A stretch of 11,300 nt of DNA from CAYYJM01 sp964471755 (GCA_964471755.1 CAYYJM010000214.1:1-11300), one strand, 5' to 3'. Shown: positions 1 to 6,878, counted from the stretch's first letter. Notes: generated by a model from the letters alone, not told the origin. Numbers and translations: made by a program.

Positions 1-46
1 CCGGCTTGCCGGCGGTCTTCGTCGCGAATACCCGCCGGCAAGCCGG
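1..46. repeat. 15-bp perfect inverted repeat, possible terminator or dispersed palindrome
   Basis: The arms CCGGCTTGCCGGCGG (1-15) and CCGCCGGCAAGCCGG (32-46) are exact reverse complements around a 16-nt spacer. The structure may extend left beyond the window. It lies 12 bp past the stop codon of the minus-strand DUF3754 gene, so its transcript could form a strong GC hairpin there. No clear U-tract follows on that strand, so a canonical intrinsic terminator is doubtful. The arms are themselves repetitive (GCCGGC occurs twice in each), which is typical of a dispersed GC-rich repeat. Copy number cannot be judged from one window. Confidence 0.6.
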
Positions 47-58
47 CGGCTAAATAAC

Positions 59-1288
59 TCACGCCTTCTCGTTGTTGTAGGTGAAGTAGTTGTCCCAGCG
101 ATGATCGAGCCGTTCCAGGGCCTTGTCGATCGGCTCGGCGATGTAGTGGTCGCCGACCTTGCGGACCATCTCCAGGCGGACCAGTTTGCCCAGCGAGTCG
201 CCGATCTCGAAATCGACCTCCAGGCCGGTCTTCTCCTCGAGGTACTGCTCGATGGTGTCGTCGAGAGTCTTCTCGGTCCAGCCTTCCGGCGGGGCGTACT
301 TCCAGAGGAAGTAGTAGCCGAGCAGGACCTCGCGGCACTCCTGCTCCTCGGCCTCGTCGAGCAGGCGAGTGAGGACGCCGAGGTTGTTGTCGAGGGTCTG
401 GAAGTACTGGCTCTCGGAGAGCTGCAAGGTGTACTTCTGCTTGGCGGTGTTGAAGGCGGTGTACTGGCGGAGCGCGAAGCCGGCCAGGGCGGCCAGCGGG
501 CCCAGCAGCAGGAGCAGGGCTCCGACCAGGCCGGCCCCGCTGATCTGGTCGGCCTGGCGGAGCAGGGCCATGATGATGGAGTAGAGGATGTAGCCACCGC
601 CTGCGATCAACGAACCGTAGAGCAGGATCCGCTGCAAGAGCGGCATCTGGATGACGCCGCCGGGGATCATCATCTCGATGTCGGCCTTGGGGATGTCCTT
701 GACGATCTTGAGGTAGACACCGTTGGTGTCGGCCAGTTTGCTCAGACGCGGATGCTTCTTGAGCTTGCAGACCAGGACGAAACGCTTGAACAACTCGACC
801 GGCCTGTCCACGGTCGTCCAGAACAGGAGCCAGTGGCGCTTGGGCTTGTTCTCCTTGCGGTCGCCGCGGACGTAGATCTCGTAGCGATCGAAGACGCCGA
901 AATCGACGTCCATGTTGATGCCCCAGTCGCTGGATTCGCTGAGGGCCCGCTGGAGGGTTTCCTCGTCGAGGCGCTCGAAGTTGGCCTTCTCGAGCAGATG
1001 GCGAACGCCCTCGAAGAGTCGATCGAGGTGTTGCTCACGCTCCGCCTCGTCGAGCGGTTTCGGCTTGAGCATCTCGTTGTCGGGGTCGAACGGGGCGTAC
1101 CGGTCCTTCAGCACTTCGAGTTCCTCAAGGTACTCGAAGTGGAAGACGGCTCCGGTCAGCGTGTGGAGTCGGCGGAGGCTCTCCTGGTCGGCGGTGCTGC
1201 GGGCGATCTTCGGATCGCGCAGCAGCAGGTCGAGCAGGTCGCTCTTGCGCATGGGGATGAAGTGTTCCCGGTCGTCATACTCGGCCAT
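59..1288 (-). CDS. DUF3754 / TMEM143-family two-TM membrane protein
   Basis: A 409-residue protein of unknown molecular function. The signature segment VYLKIVKDIPKADIEMMIP (residues 191-209) is the hallmark of the DUF3754 family, which also contains the mitochondrial protein TMEM143. It is followed at once by two hydrophobic helices (about 221-242 and 252-273), so both ends probably face the same side of the membrane, most likely the cytoplasm. The N-terminal 190 residues are charged and mostly helical. The C-terminal 130 residues (GYYFLWKYAPPEGWTEKTLDD..., then a predicted helix-rich tail) resemble a small winged-helix-like domain. The length is normal for the family. The ATG is preceded by GAGGG (1296-1300, minus strand) with a 7-nt gap, which supports this start. 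It lies 102 bp downstream of the kinase gene on the same strand, with a hairpin between them, so co-transcription is possible but may be attenuated. The family call is firm; the role is unknown. Confidence 0.88.
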   Translation of the reverse strand: MAEYDDREHFIPMRKSDLLDLLLRDPKIARSTADQESLRRLHTLTGAVFHFEYLEELEVLKDRYAPFDPDNEMLKPKPLDEAEREQHLDRLFEGVRHLLEKANFERLDEETLQRALSESSDWGINMDVDFGVFDRYEIYVRGDRKENKPKRHWLLFWTTVDRPVELFKRFVLVCKLKKHPRLSKLADTNGVYLKIVKDIPKADIEMMIPGGVIQMPLLQRILLYGSLIAGGGYILYSIIMALLRQADQISGAGLVGALLLLLGPLAALAGFALRQYTAFNTAKQKYTLQLSESQYFQTLDNNLGVLTRLLDEAEEQECREVLLGYYFLWKYAPPEGWTEKTLDDTIEQYLEEKTGLEVDFEIGDSLGKLVRLEMVRKVGDHYIAEPIDKALERLDHRWDNYFTYNNEKA

Positions 1289-1351
1289 GGACGATCCCTC
1301 GTAGGTGCATCACGGGTTGCGATCGACGCTGTGGAAGACGCCTCTCGGAAG

Positions 1352-1383
1352 CCCCTCTCTCCCGGTACTCCGGGGGAGAGGGG
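1352..1383. terminator. GC-rich hairpin between kinase and DUF3754 genes
   Basis: The arms at 1352-1365 (CCCCTCTCTCCCGG) and 1370-1383 (CCGGGGGAGAGGGG) pair over 14 bp with a single G-U wobble around the 4-nt loop TACT. The hairpin lies 8 bp past the kinase stop codon on the minus strand. No U-run follows, so it could be a terminator-attenuator or simply a dispersed palindrome. Sequences of this CCCTCTCC...GGAGAGGG type are common intergenic repeats in GC-rich genomes (general knowledge, not checked). Confidence 0.55.
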
Positions 1384-1390
1384 AGAATGT

Positions 1391-2248
1391 TTACCACTCA
1401 ACGGCACCCAGGCCGTCGTCGGGGTCCTGGATCAGTTCATCGACGAGCCGGTCCAGGGTGTTCTGGATCTGGGCCATGGTCTCCGGCCGCTGCCGGGCGT
1501 TGTGGGACAGGCAGGCGGTGATCAGTTCGCACAGGATCGGCGGGGCGGCCTTGTTTGCCTCGGCGACCGGCATGAACAGGCGCTGCCAGGTGCGGGCATC
1601 GACCGGGGTGCCGTCCTCGGCGACGGCGGCCGGCGGCAGACGCAGGGTCAGAACGCGATACATGGTCGCTCCGAAGTTGTAGATGTCGGTGCGTTCGTTG
1701 ACCATGCGATGTCGGGCCTGTTCGGGGGCCATGTACTCGGGCGTCCCCTGCACGCGATCCTTGCCTTCGCCCTGGATCCAGGCCAGGCCGAAATCGAGGA
1801 TCTTCACGTCGCCGGCCCGGCTGAGCATGATGTTGCCCGGCTTCAGGTCGGCGTGGTAGACCTTGCGGTGGTGCATGTGACAGAGCCCATCCGCGATCAT
1901 CTTGAAGACCTGAACCTGTTGTGGCAAGGTCAGCCGGGGACAGGAATCGAGCGTTTTGCCATTGACGAACTCGATGAGGAGATGGGCCTTCTTGACGCGA
2001 AAGAACCAGTCCTTGACCAGTTCGAGGGTGTGGATCTGGATCAGGTTGGGGTGGTCGAGCATCTCGGCGACGCGGAATTCGTGCTGGGCCTGATCGAGAT
2101 ATTTCTGGTCCTCGGGGCCGTCGATGGGGACGACCTTGAGGGCGTAATGGGTGCTGTCCGCCTCCCGGCGAATGTGCAGGATGCTGCTGTGGGCCCCGGT
2201 GCCGAGTTGGCCCAGAACCTGGAACTTGCCGATGTGCAGGTCGCTCAT
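1391..2248 (-). CDS. Hanks-type serine/threonine protein kinase, cytosolic, non-RD
   Basis: A 285-residue protein that is almost nothing but a kinase domain. Visible motifs are the glycine loop LGTGAHSS (15-22), the ATP-binding lysine in YALK (K38), a candidate alpha-C glutamate (E57), the catalytic loop YHADLKPGN (131-139; D134, K136, N139), DFG (152-154), APE (174-176), the DIYNFG equivalent of DxWSxG (188-193) and the late arginine of QRPE (R254). All catalytic residues are present, but the usual HRD is HAD, so this is a non-RD kinase probably not switched on by activation-loop phosphorylation. There is no transmembrane segment, PASTA, TPR or WD repeat after the kinase fold, so it should be soluble and needs a partner to sense a signal. 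The start is supported by GGAAGAG (2254-2260, minus strand) 5 nt upstream of ATG. It is transcribed divergently from an ECF sigma gene, a common kinase-sigma neighbourhood in Planctomycetes. The substrate is unknown. Confidence 0.93.
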   Translation of the reverse strand: MSDLHIGKFQVLGQLGTGAHSSILHIRREADSTHYALKVVPIDGPEDQKYLDQAQHEFRVAEMLDHPNLIQIHTLELVKDWFFRVKKAHLLIEFVNGKTLDSCPRLTLPQQVQVFKMIADGLCHMHHRKVYHADLKPGNIMLSRAGDVKILDFGLAWIQGEGKDRVQGTPEYMAPEQARHRMVNERTDIYNFGATMYRVLTLRLPPAAVAEDGTPVDARTWQRLFMPVAEANKAAPPILCELITACLSHNARQRPETMAQIQNTLDRLVDELIQDPDDGLGAVEW

Positions 2249-2253
2249 GCGTG

Positions 2254-2260
2254 CTCTTCC
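2254..2260 (-). promoter_or_regulatory. Shine-Dalgarno of the kinase gene
   Basis: GGAAGAG on the minus strand, 5 nt before the ATG at 2248. It supports MSDLHIGKF as the N-terminus rather than an upstream codon. Confidence 0.6.
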
Positions 2261-2289
2261 GAAAGGGCGGGGCTGGTGGAAACGACACT

Positions 2290-2295
2290 ACTATA
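2290..2295 (-). promoter_or_regulatory. Candidate -10 box for the kinase gene
   Basis: On the minus strand this reads TATAGT, one base from TATAAT, in one of the few AT-rich patches of the intergenic region. It would give a 5' leader of roughly 35 nt. The region 17 bp further upstream reads TGGGAG, a poor -35 match, so this is only a candidate. Confidence 0.3.
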
Positions 2296-2380
2296 TCGCG
2301 TCACTGGCCGCTCTCCCAGGGGCGTTTTTCCGGATGGGCCGTTCGGGGTGAGGTCAGCCGGCCGCGCTCCATTCCGCGTG

Positions 2381-2402
2381 AATCGACTTGGCAGAGTCGA
2401 TT
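2381..2402. promoter_or_regulatory. Perfect 8-bp-arm palindrome in the divergent intergenic region (candidate operator)
   Basis: AATCGACT (2381-2388) and AGTCGATT (2395-2402) are exact inverted copies separated by 6 nt, giving a 22-bp dyad roughly midway between the kinase and sigma start codons. A short T-run (2401-2404) follows on the plus strand, so a weak plus-strand terminator is also possible. No gene ends here, however, which favours a regulator-binding site or a leader attenuator. The 297-bp intergenic stretch otherwise shows only weak promoter-like matches. Confidence 0.4.
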
Positions 2403-2535
2403 TTGCCGGTTAGGCTGGGAAGGGTGTGGCGTTCTTCACGGATGGGAACTCCCGAATCGATCGTCGAACCGGCCTGGCTTTCTCTCCCAATTTTCGCAGC
2501 CAGTCAATCCGGGGCCCGGCGGTCTTCGTCGTTAC

Positions 2536-2541
2536 AGGTGA
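2536..2541 (+). promoter_or_regulatory. Shine-Dalgarno fixing the ECF sigma start
   Basis: AGGTGA lies 4 nt before the ATG at 2546. The reading frame stays open 40 codons further upstream to 2426, but that segment has no sigma-like sequence. This site therefore favours the shorter protein. Confidence 0.5.
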
Positions 2542-2545
2542 CGGT

Positions 2546-3112
2546 ATGAGCCGACCAGCCAGCAGTGTCTGTGTCTCGCCAGCCGAACCGGTGTCGATGG
2601 AGTCGAACACGCCGGGTGAGCTGTTGCTGCGCACGTTCAACGACCTGCGCGATGAACTGGTCAGTACCCTGTGGTATCTGCTGGGCAACCAGGAGGACGC
2701 GCAGGATGCGGCCCAGGAGTCGTTCCTGCGTTGCTGGCGGACGCAGGACTCCCTCGTCGGCGTGCAGAACGTGCGAGCCTGGATCTTTCGCGTGGCGCTC
2801 AACGTGGCCAAGGACGTGCAGCGCAGCGCCTGGCGGCGTCGTGTTAAACCTCTGGTCGGAGCGGAGTTGATGCCCCTGGCGGCACCGAGTTCTGCCGCCG
2901 ATGCGGTAGAAGAACAGGAAACCCTCGACCGCCTGCGCGAGGCGCTGACGCACCTGCGCACGGAGGAACGCGAGGTCTTCCTGCTGCGACAGAACGGCGA
3001 GCTGACCTACGAGCAGATCGCCGAGATCTTCGACCGGCCCGTGGGGACGGTCAAGACGCAGATGCGTACGGCCTTGCAGAAACTTCGCCGTGTGTTGTCC
3101 CCCAGCGAGTGA
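2546..3112 (+). CDS. RNA polymerase ECF-type sigma-70 factor
   Basis: A 188-residue two-domain sigma factor that redirects RNA polymerase. Region 2 spans about residues 24-97: LRTFNDLRDELVSTLWYLLG, then NQEDAQDAAQESFLRCW and VRAWIFRVALNVAKD, the core-binding and -10-recognition helices. An Ala/Glu-rich linker (about 108-126) leads to region 4 (about 127-183): LTHLRTEEREVFLLRQ followed by the helix-turn-helix ELTYEQIAEIFDRPVGTVKTQ (152-172) that reads the -35 element. There is no region 1.1 or 3 and no C-terminal extension, so this is a plain ECF factor. The chosen ATG has AGGTGA 4 nt upstream; a second in-frame ATG at 2597 is possible and would still leave region 2 intact. The zinc-domain anti-sigma fusion begins 87 bp downstream on the same strand, the standard sigma/anti-sigma order. 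I cannot assign an ECF group without a search. Confidence 0.93.
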   Translation: MSRPASSVCVSPAEPVSMESNTPGELLLRTFNDLRDELVSTLWYLLGNQEDAQDAAQESFLRCWRTQDSLVGVQNVRAWIFRVALNVAKDVQRSAWRRRVKPLVGAELMPLAAPSSAADAVEEQETLDRLREALTHLRTEEREVFLLRQNGELTYEQIAEIFDRPVGTVKTQMRTALQKLRRVLSPSE

Positions 3113-3188
3113 CCCCCCGCCGACGTGTCCCGTCGGCTTCGAGACCTGGACCCCGTCCGCCCACCGACCGCCTTTGGCCGAGGGGCGT

Positions 3189-3192
3189 GGAG
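3189..3192 (+). promoter_or_regulatory. Shine-Dalgarno fixing the anti-sigma start
   Basis: GGAG lies 7 nt before the ATG at 3200. The alternative in-frame GTG at 3125 has no purine-rich site upstream and would add 25 residues that look like untranslated sequence ahead of the zinc-finger domain. Confidence 0.5.
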
Positions 3193-3199
3193 CCAAACC

Positions 3200-6100
3200 A
3201 TGGATCGCTGCCAACACTGCCAGGAGCAGCTGCTGGACTACCTGTACGACCTGCTGGAGGAGCCCGACCAGAGCCAGGTCGAGGCTCACCTGGCCGGCTG
3301 TCTGGCGTGCCAGCAGGCCCTGCACGTCGCCCAGAGCCAGCAGCATCTGCTGGCGACGGCAGCACGGCTCGAGGGAGCCGGCGTCCGTTTCGAGGCCCCT
3401 CCGGCCGTGGAACTACCCCGCGAGCCGCTGGAACAGCCGACCGTGCAGCCGTTGCCCTTCCGTCGGCGATCGCCGCTGCGTCTCAGCCAGCCCTGGCTGG
3501 CGGCGGCCGCGGCTCTCCTGGCTCTGCTCGGCGTCGGCGTCTACGTCCATCACGATCACGCCTCGGCTCGCCAGGCCGTCGCCCGACAGCAGGATCAACA
3601 GCACGAACACCGCACGGAACTGGCCAACGTCCGGATTCGCCAGGGGGAAGTCGAGCAGCACCGCCAGACCGCGTTCAAGCGCATCGCCGAGCGCGAGGCC
3701 CGCGACGAGTTGACTGTCCAGGTGACCGGGCCGCACGTCCTCGCCGGCAGGAACACCGCCCCGTTCCAGATCGACACGACCGACGCCCGGGGCAGGGCCG
3801 TCCACGCGAACGTCCGGGCGGAACTGGTTCGCGCAGATGGTCAGCCCGCGCCGGCTCTGGTCCGTGAGATGGCCGATGGCCAGACATTCCGCGTGGCCGA
3901 TGCGGAGGAGTTGAAGCCGGGCGATTACCGCCTGCTCGTTCACGCCGAACGGCCGGCCGGATCGCCGGTGACGGTGCCGATCTCGATCCAGGTGGCGGAG
4001 GCCGAGCGGATCACCTACCTGACGACGGATCGACCGGCCTACCGGGCCGGGACGGACATCGTTCATTACCGCTCGCTGACACTGGACCGTCGCACGCTCC
4101 AGCCGGTCTCGGATGATCTGGAGTTGCAGTATGTGCTGCGACTGCCCGGCGGCCAGGAACGCCTGCTGACTCAGGGGGCGGCCCGGTTGCGGGCGGCGGG
4201 AGCGAGCCTGGCCCTGCTGCGCGGACCGGACGGACAGGAACTGCACGGCATCGGCACGGGGACGCTGCCACTGACGGCGGACCTGCCTTCCGGTGAATAC
4301 ACCCTGATCGTGCGAGAGCGGCACGGCAAGTTTGCCGAGACGCGGACACGGTTTCTGGTGTCGCGGCCGACGAACGTTCGCCTGGAGGCGGGCCCGAGCT
4401 GGGGCCACCCGGCGTATCGGCCCGGCGAGGCGTTCGAGTTGACCGGCCACCTGGTGCGTACCAGCGGCGAGCCGGTGCGCGGCACGGAGATCACGGCCCG
4501 TCTGCTTGCCGATGGTCAGGAGGCGGTTCCGGCCCAGCGGCTGACGACAGACGCGGACGGTCGGCTTCATCTGCAATCGCGCGTTCCGTTGTCGGCGACG
4601 ACGGCGACCGTGGTTCTGACCCTGCAAGACGGCAAGACGGTCGAGGAAGTGCGGGCAGCCGTGCCGTTGCACCTGCCGGGCGTGGCGGTCAGCTTCTTCG
4701 CCGAGGGAGGCGATTTGATCGCCGGGCTGGAGAATCGCGTCTACTTCCAGGTGCGTGATCGACGCGGCCAGCCGCTGGCGCTGACGGGCGAACTGCTCGC
4801 GGACGAGAAGCCGACCGGCATCCGGGTGGCGACGATGGAGGTGCCAGAACTCGGGCTGGCCAGCGGTCTGGGCTGGTTCCGCTTCACGCCGCAGGCCGGG
4901 GTTCGCTATCGACTGCGGGTCGATACGGCGGATCAGGCCGGGCCGGGACTGCGGCCTGGACTGCCGGGCGTGATCGATCAGGGCGTCGTGCTGACGGTGG
5001 CCGAGTCGGTGGTCGAGGCGGGCCAGCCGCTGCGGGTCCGCGCCGCCTCGACAACGTCCGGGCCGATCCGCGTGACACTCTCCTGTCGCGGCGAGGTGCT
5101 GGAGGTGCGCTCGCTCCCGGTCGGTGGCGGCGAGGCGATCTTTGCGACGAACGCGGCTCGTGGCGTATGCCGCGTGACGGCTTACGAGGAGACGATCCAA
5201 CTCGGCCATGAGGCACCCGGTCCGGTGCTGGCAGCGGGCCTCGCCGGTCGCGTGGACGGGCCGCTCGGCGTGGCGACGCAGTTGGTGGCAGGCTCATGGC
5301 AGCGACTGGAACTGAGACCGCGAGCCGAGCGGCTGGTCTACTGTCGGCCGGCCGAGCGGCTTGAGGTCGAGGTGAGGACTGATCGGGACGAATTCCCGAG
5401 CGGGGCGAAGGTTCGGCTGCACTTGCAGGCGCGGGACGAGCAGCGACGAGCGGTGCCGGCGGTGATGCAGGTCGGCGTGGTCGATCAGGCGGCGCTGGTC
5501 GGGGCCGACGAACGGCTGATGCGGAGTCTGCCGGCTCAGGCCTGGCTGGCGGCCGAGCTGCCGAATCCAGATCTGCTGGAGCGAGCCGACGCGCTGCTGC
5601 TGCCGACCGGGGCGTCACGGCAGGCTCTCGACCTGGTGCTGGCGACGCGCGGCTGGCGGCGCTTCGAGGGAGCCGGTGAGTCGAGCGATGGCGATCGCCT
5701 GATCACCGTGCAGGGTCGGCGTCTGCCCGATTATCCGGCTCTGGCACGCGAGCGGGCCGGCCTGCGGACGACGACGGACGAGCAGCTTTTGGCCCTGGCC
5801 GGACGCGCCGAGCAGGAGCGGGCCGCGCTGGCCGAGGCGGAGGCCGATCCGGCGAGCGCTGCCGCGCTGGCCCGGCTGGCCTGGTATCAGGAGAACGGCC
5901 CCCGCTTGCAGCAGGGGCTGATCCTGGCCGTGGCCGGCCTGCTGGTCGTGGTTCTGCTCGTCGTCCTGGCCCGGCTGATACGGGTGGAACTGGAGCGAGT
6001 CCGGCCGTACCTGGCCCTGGCCGGCGGCTGTGCAGTGGTGCTGATCGTGGCCCTGATCGTGCCGCCGGTGACGCCGCTGGAAACGGAGTCGGCCGGGCAG

Positions 6101-6811
6101 CCCGGTAACGTGGCTCAGGTCCGGCCCGAGGCCGCAAAGCATCCGGGAGAGCAGCAGGTGGAAGCCATGCCGACTGGCGGCCGGTGGAGTCTGGATCAAC
6201 GGACGCGGGAGGGGATCGATCGGAAGCGGCGAGCGATGCCGGGCGCATCCCGANNNNNNNNNNCGATGCCGGCTCCCGCGATGGCGGCGATGTCCGCGGG
6301 CGGCTTCGTCGGCGAGGCCAAGATGGGGCAGTTCGGAGCCGACAGGGCGAACCTGCCCGCGAATGCCGACAAGCCCGCGAACCTGCGAGCGATCACGCCG
6401 CCCCAGGCCGCGCCGATGATGAAGGCGATGACGCCGGCATCGGGGAACGCCAGCCTCCAGAAGGGCGAGACGGCCACGGATCGGTTCCGTCGCGAACTGG
6501 CCGAGGAGTTGCAGCAAGCGGAGAGCGAGCGGCTGGCCAGCCGGGCTCAGGAGAAGGCTGTGGATGCGGGGCCGCGAGCGCTGGTGGTGCGGACCTTCGC
6601 CAATGTCAGTCGGAAGCGGTTGGCCGGGGAGCAGGATCAGGTTCCGCTGATCTACTGGCATCCGGTCCTCGTCCTGCCGGGCGAGGGAGTGACCGTGGAG
6701 TTCCAGCTCGGCGCGCAGCCGACGCGGTATCGGATCGACGTGCAGGCGCACGGCCTGGACGGTCGGCTCGGCAGCGTGCGGAAGGAATTCTCAGCGGTCA
6801 GCGAGAAGTGA
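3200..6811 (+). CDS. Zinc anti-sigma factor fused to alpha-2-macroglobulin-like (MG) domains, three TM helices
   Basis: 1203 residues as assembled. Residues 1-40 form a zinc anti-sigma domain: C4, H6 and C7, then the canonical H-x3-C-x2-C (H30, C34, C37), expected to bind the upstream ECF sigma in the cytoplasm. TM1 is about 99-116. A Gln/Arg-rich helical stretch (about 120-175) leads into periplasmic beta-sandwich domains. An MG2-like unit starts at TYLTTDRPAYRAG (272-284). A second starts near 388, with AYRPGE at 405-410. A third starts at VSFFAEGGDLIAG (497-509). An MG5/MG6-like unit covers about 711-765 (MQVGVVDQAAL), followed by LDLVLATRGWRRF (810-822). TM2 (907-927) and TM3 (937-955) form a hairpin with a basic inner loop. 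A Pro/Ala/Met-rich linker containing the gap precedes an MG7-like segment with YWHPVLVLPGEG (1152-1163) and a GRLGS end. No thioester CxEQ or thioester domain is present. Predicted topology is ZAS inside, MG domains outside. The domain assignments are by eye. Confidence 0.82.
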   Translation: MDRCQHCQEQLLDYLYDLLEEPDQSQVEAHLAGCLACQQALHVAQSQQHLLATAARLEGAGVRFEAPPAVELPREPLEQPTVQPLPFRRRSPLRLSQPWLAAAAALLALLGVGVYVHHDHASARQAVARQQDQQHEHRTELANVRIRQGEVEQHRQTAFKRIAEREARDELTVQVTGPHVLAGRNTAPFQIDTTDARGRAVHANVRAELVRADGQPAPALVREMADGQTFRVADAEELKPGDYRLLVHAERPAGSPVTVPISIQVAEAERITYLTTDRPAYRAGTDIVHYRSLTLDRRTLQPVSDDLELQYVLRLPGGQERLLTQGAARLRAAGASLALLRGPDGQELHGIGTGTLPLTADLPSGEYTLIVRERHGKFAETRTRFLVSRPTNVRLEAGPSWGHPAYRPGEAFELTGHLVRTSGEPVRGTEITARLLADGQEAVPAQRLTTDADGRLHLQSRVPLSATTATVVLTLQDGKTVEEVRAAVPLHLPGVAVSFFAEGGDLIAGLENRVYFQVRDRRGQPLALTGELLADEKPTGIRVATMEVPELGLASGLGWFRFTPQAGVRYRLRVDTADQAGPGLRPGLPGVIDQGVVLTVAESVVEAGQPLRVRAASTTSGPIRVTLSCRGEVLEVRSLPVGGGEAIFATNAARGVCRVTAYEETIQLGHEAPGPVLAAGLAGRVDGPLGVATQLVAGSWQRLELRPRAERLVYCRPAERLEVEVRTDRDEFPSGAKVRLHLQARDEQRRAVPAVMQVGVVDQAALVGADERLMRSLPAQAWLAAELPNPDLLERADALLLPTGASRQALDLVLATRGWRRFEGAGESSDGDRLITVQGRRLPDYPALARERAGLRTTTDEQLLALAGRAEQERAALAEAEADPASAAALARLAWYQENGPRLQQGLILAVAGLLVVVLLVVLARLIRVELERVRPYLALAGGCAVVLIVALIVPPVTPLETESAGQPGNVAQVRPEAAKHPGEQQVEAMPTGGRWSLDQRTREGIDRKRRAMPGASRXXXXMPAPAMAAMSAGGFVGEAKMGQFGADRANLPANADKPANLRAITPPQAAPMMKAMTPASGNASLQKGETATDRFRRELAEELQQAESERLASRAQEKAVDAGPRALVVRTFANVSRKRLAGEQDQVPLIYWHPVLVLPGEGVTVEFQLGAQPTRYRIDVQAHGLDGRLGSVRKEFSAVSEK
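6254..6263. other. Assembly gap (10 N) flanked by a 9-bp direct repeat
   Basis: Ten Ns interrupt the anti-sigma gene. CGATGCCGG occurs at 6234-6242 and again at 6264-6272, exactly 30 nt apart, and both copies are read in the same codon frame (AMPG and xMPA). A tandem low-complexity repeat probably broke the assembly. The ten Ns are likely a placeholder. For the frame to stay open the true gap must be 1 modulo 3 in length. Confidence 0.9.
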
Positions 6812-6830
6812 ACCGGATGGGGCCTGGACG

Positions 6831-6860
6831 GACTCCCCCGGCTGTCGCCGGGGGCTCGCC
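6831..6860 (+). repeat. 30-bp palindromic element, copy A
   Basis: CCCCCGGC (6835-6842) and GCCGGGGG (6847-6854) pair perfectly over 8 bp with the loop TGTC, flanked by 5' GACT and 3' CTCGCC. It matches copy C (8274-8303) at 28 of 30 positions. It sits 19 bp after the anti-sigma stop codon, so it may also act as a terminator for the sigma operon, although no U-tract follows. Confidence 0.7.
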
Positions 6861-6878
6861 GTTTTGGGGAGGCGAGCG

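Noticed and set aside
101..2413. A 770-codon open frame on the plus strand across the DUF3754 and kinase genes
   Set aside because: It lies opposite two genes with clear family motifs. Its translation is low-complexity Leu/Val/Gly/Asp with no recognisable motif, as expected of an antisense frame in GC-rich DNA.
3125..3199. GTG start at 3125 for the anti-sigma fusion, 12 bp after the sigma stop
   Set aside because: There is no Shine-Dalgarno, and the added residues do not resemble an anti-sigma N-terminus. The ATG at 3200 has GGAG at good spacing and starts directly at the zinc-binding CxHC.
3413..5209. A 598-codon open frame on the minus strand
   Set aside because: It is antisense to the anti-sigma/macroglobulin gene, its translation is Arg/Gln/His-rich without domains, and it has no ribosome-binding site of note.
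5615..6751. A minus-strand open frame of 378 codons through the assembly gap
   Set aside because: It is antisense to the macroglobulin-like C-terminal half. Its apparent continuity depends on ten arbitrary Ns, and the composition is that of a shadow frame.
3200..6811. Full alpha-2-macroglobulin with a reactive thioester
   Set aside because: No CxEQ-type motif and no alpha-helical thioester domain are present; the protein ends shortly after the MG7-like segment.
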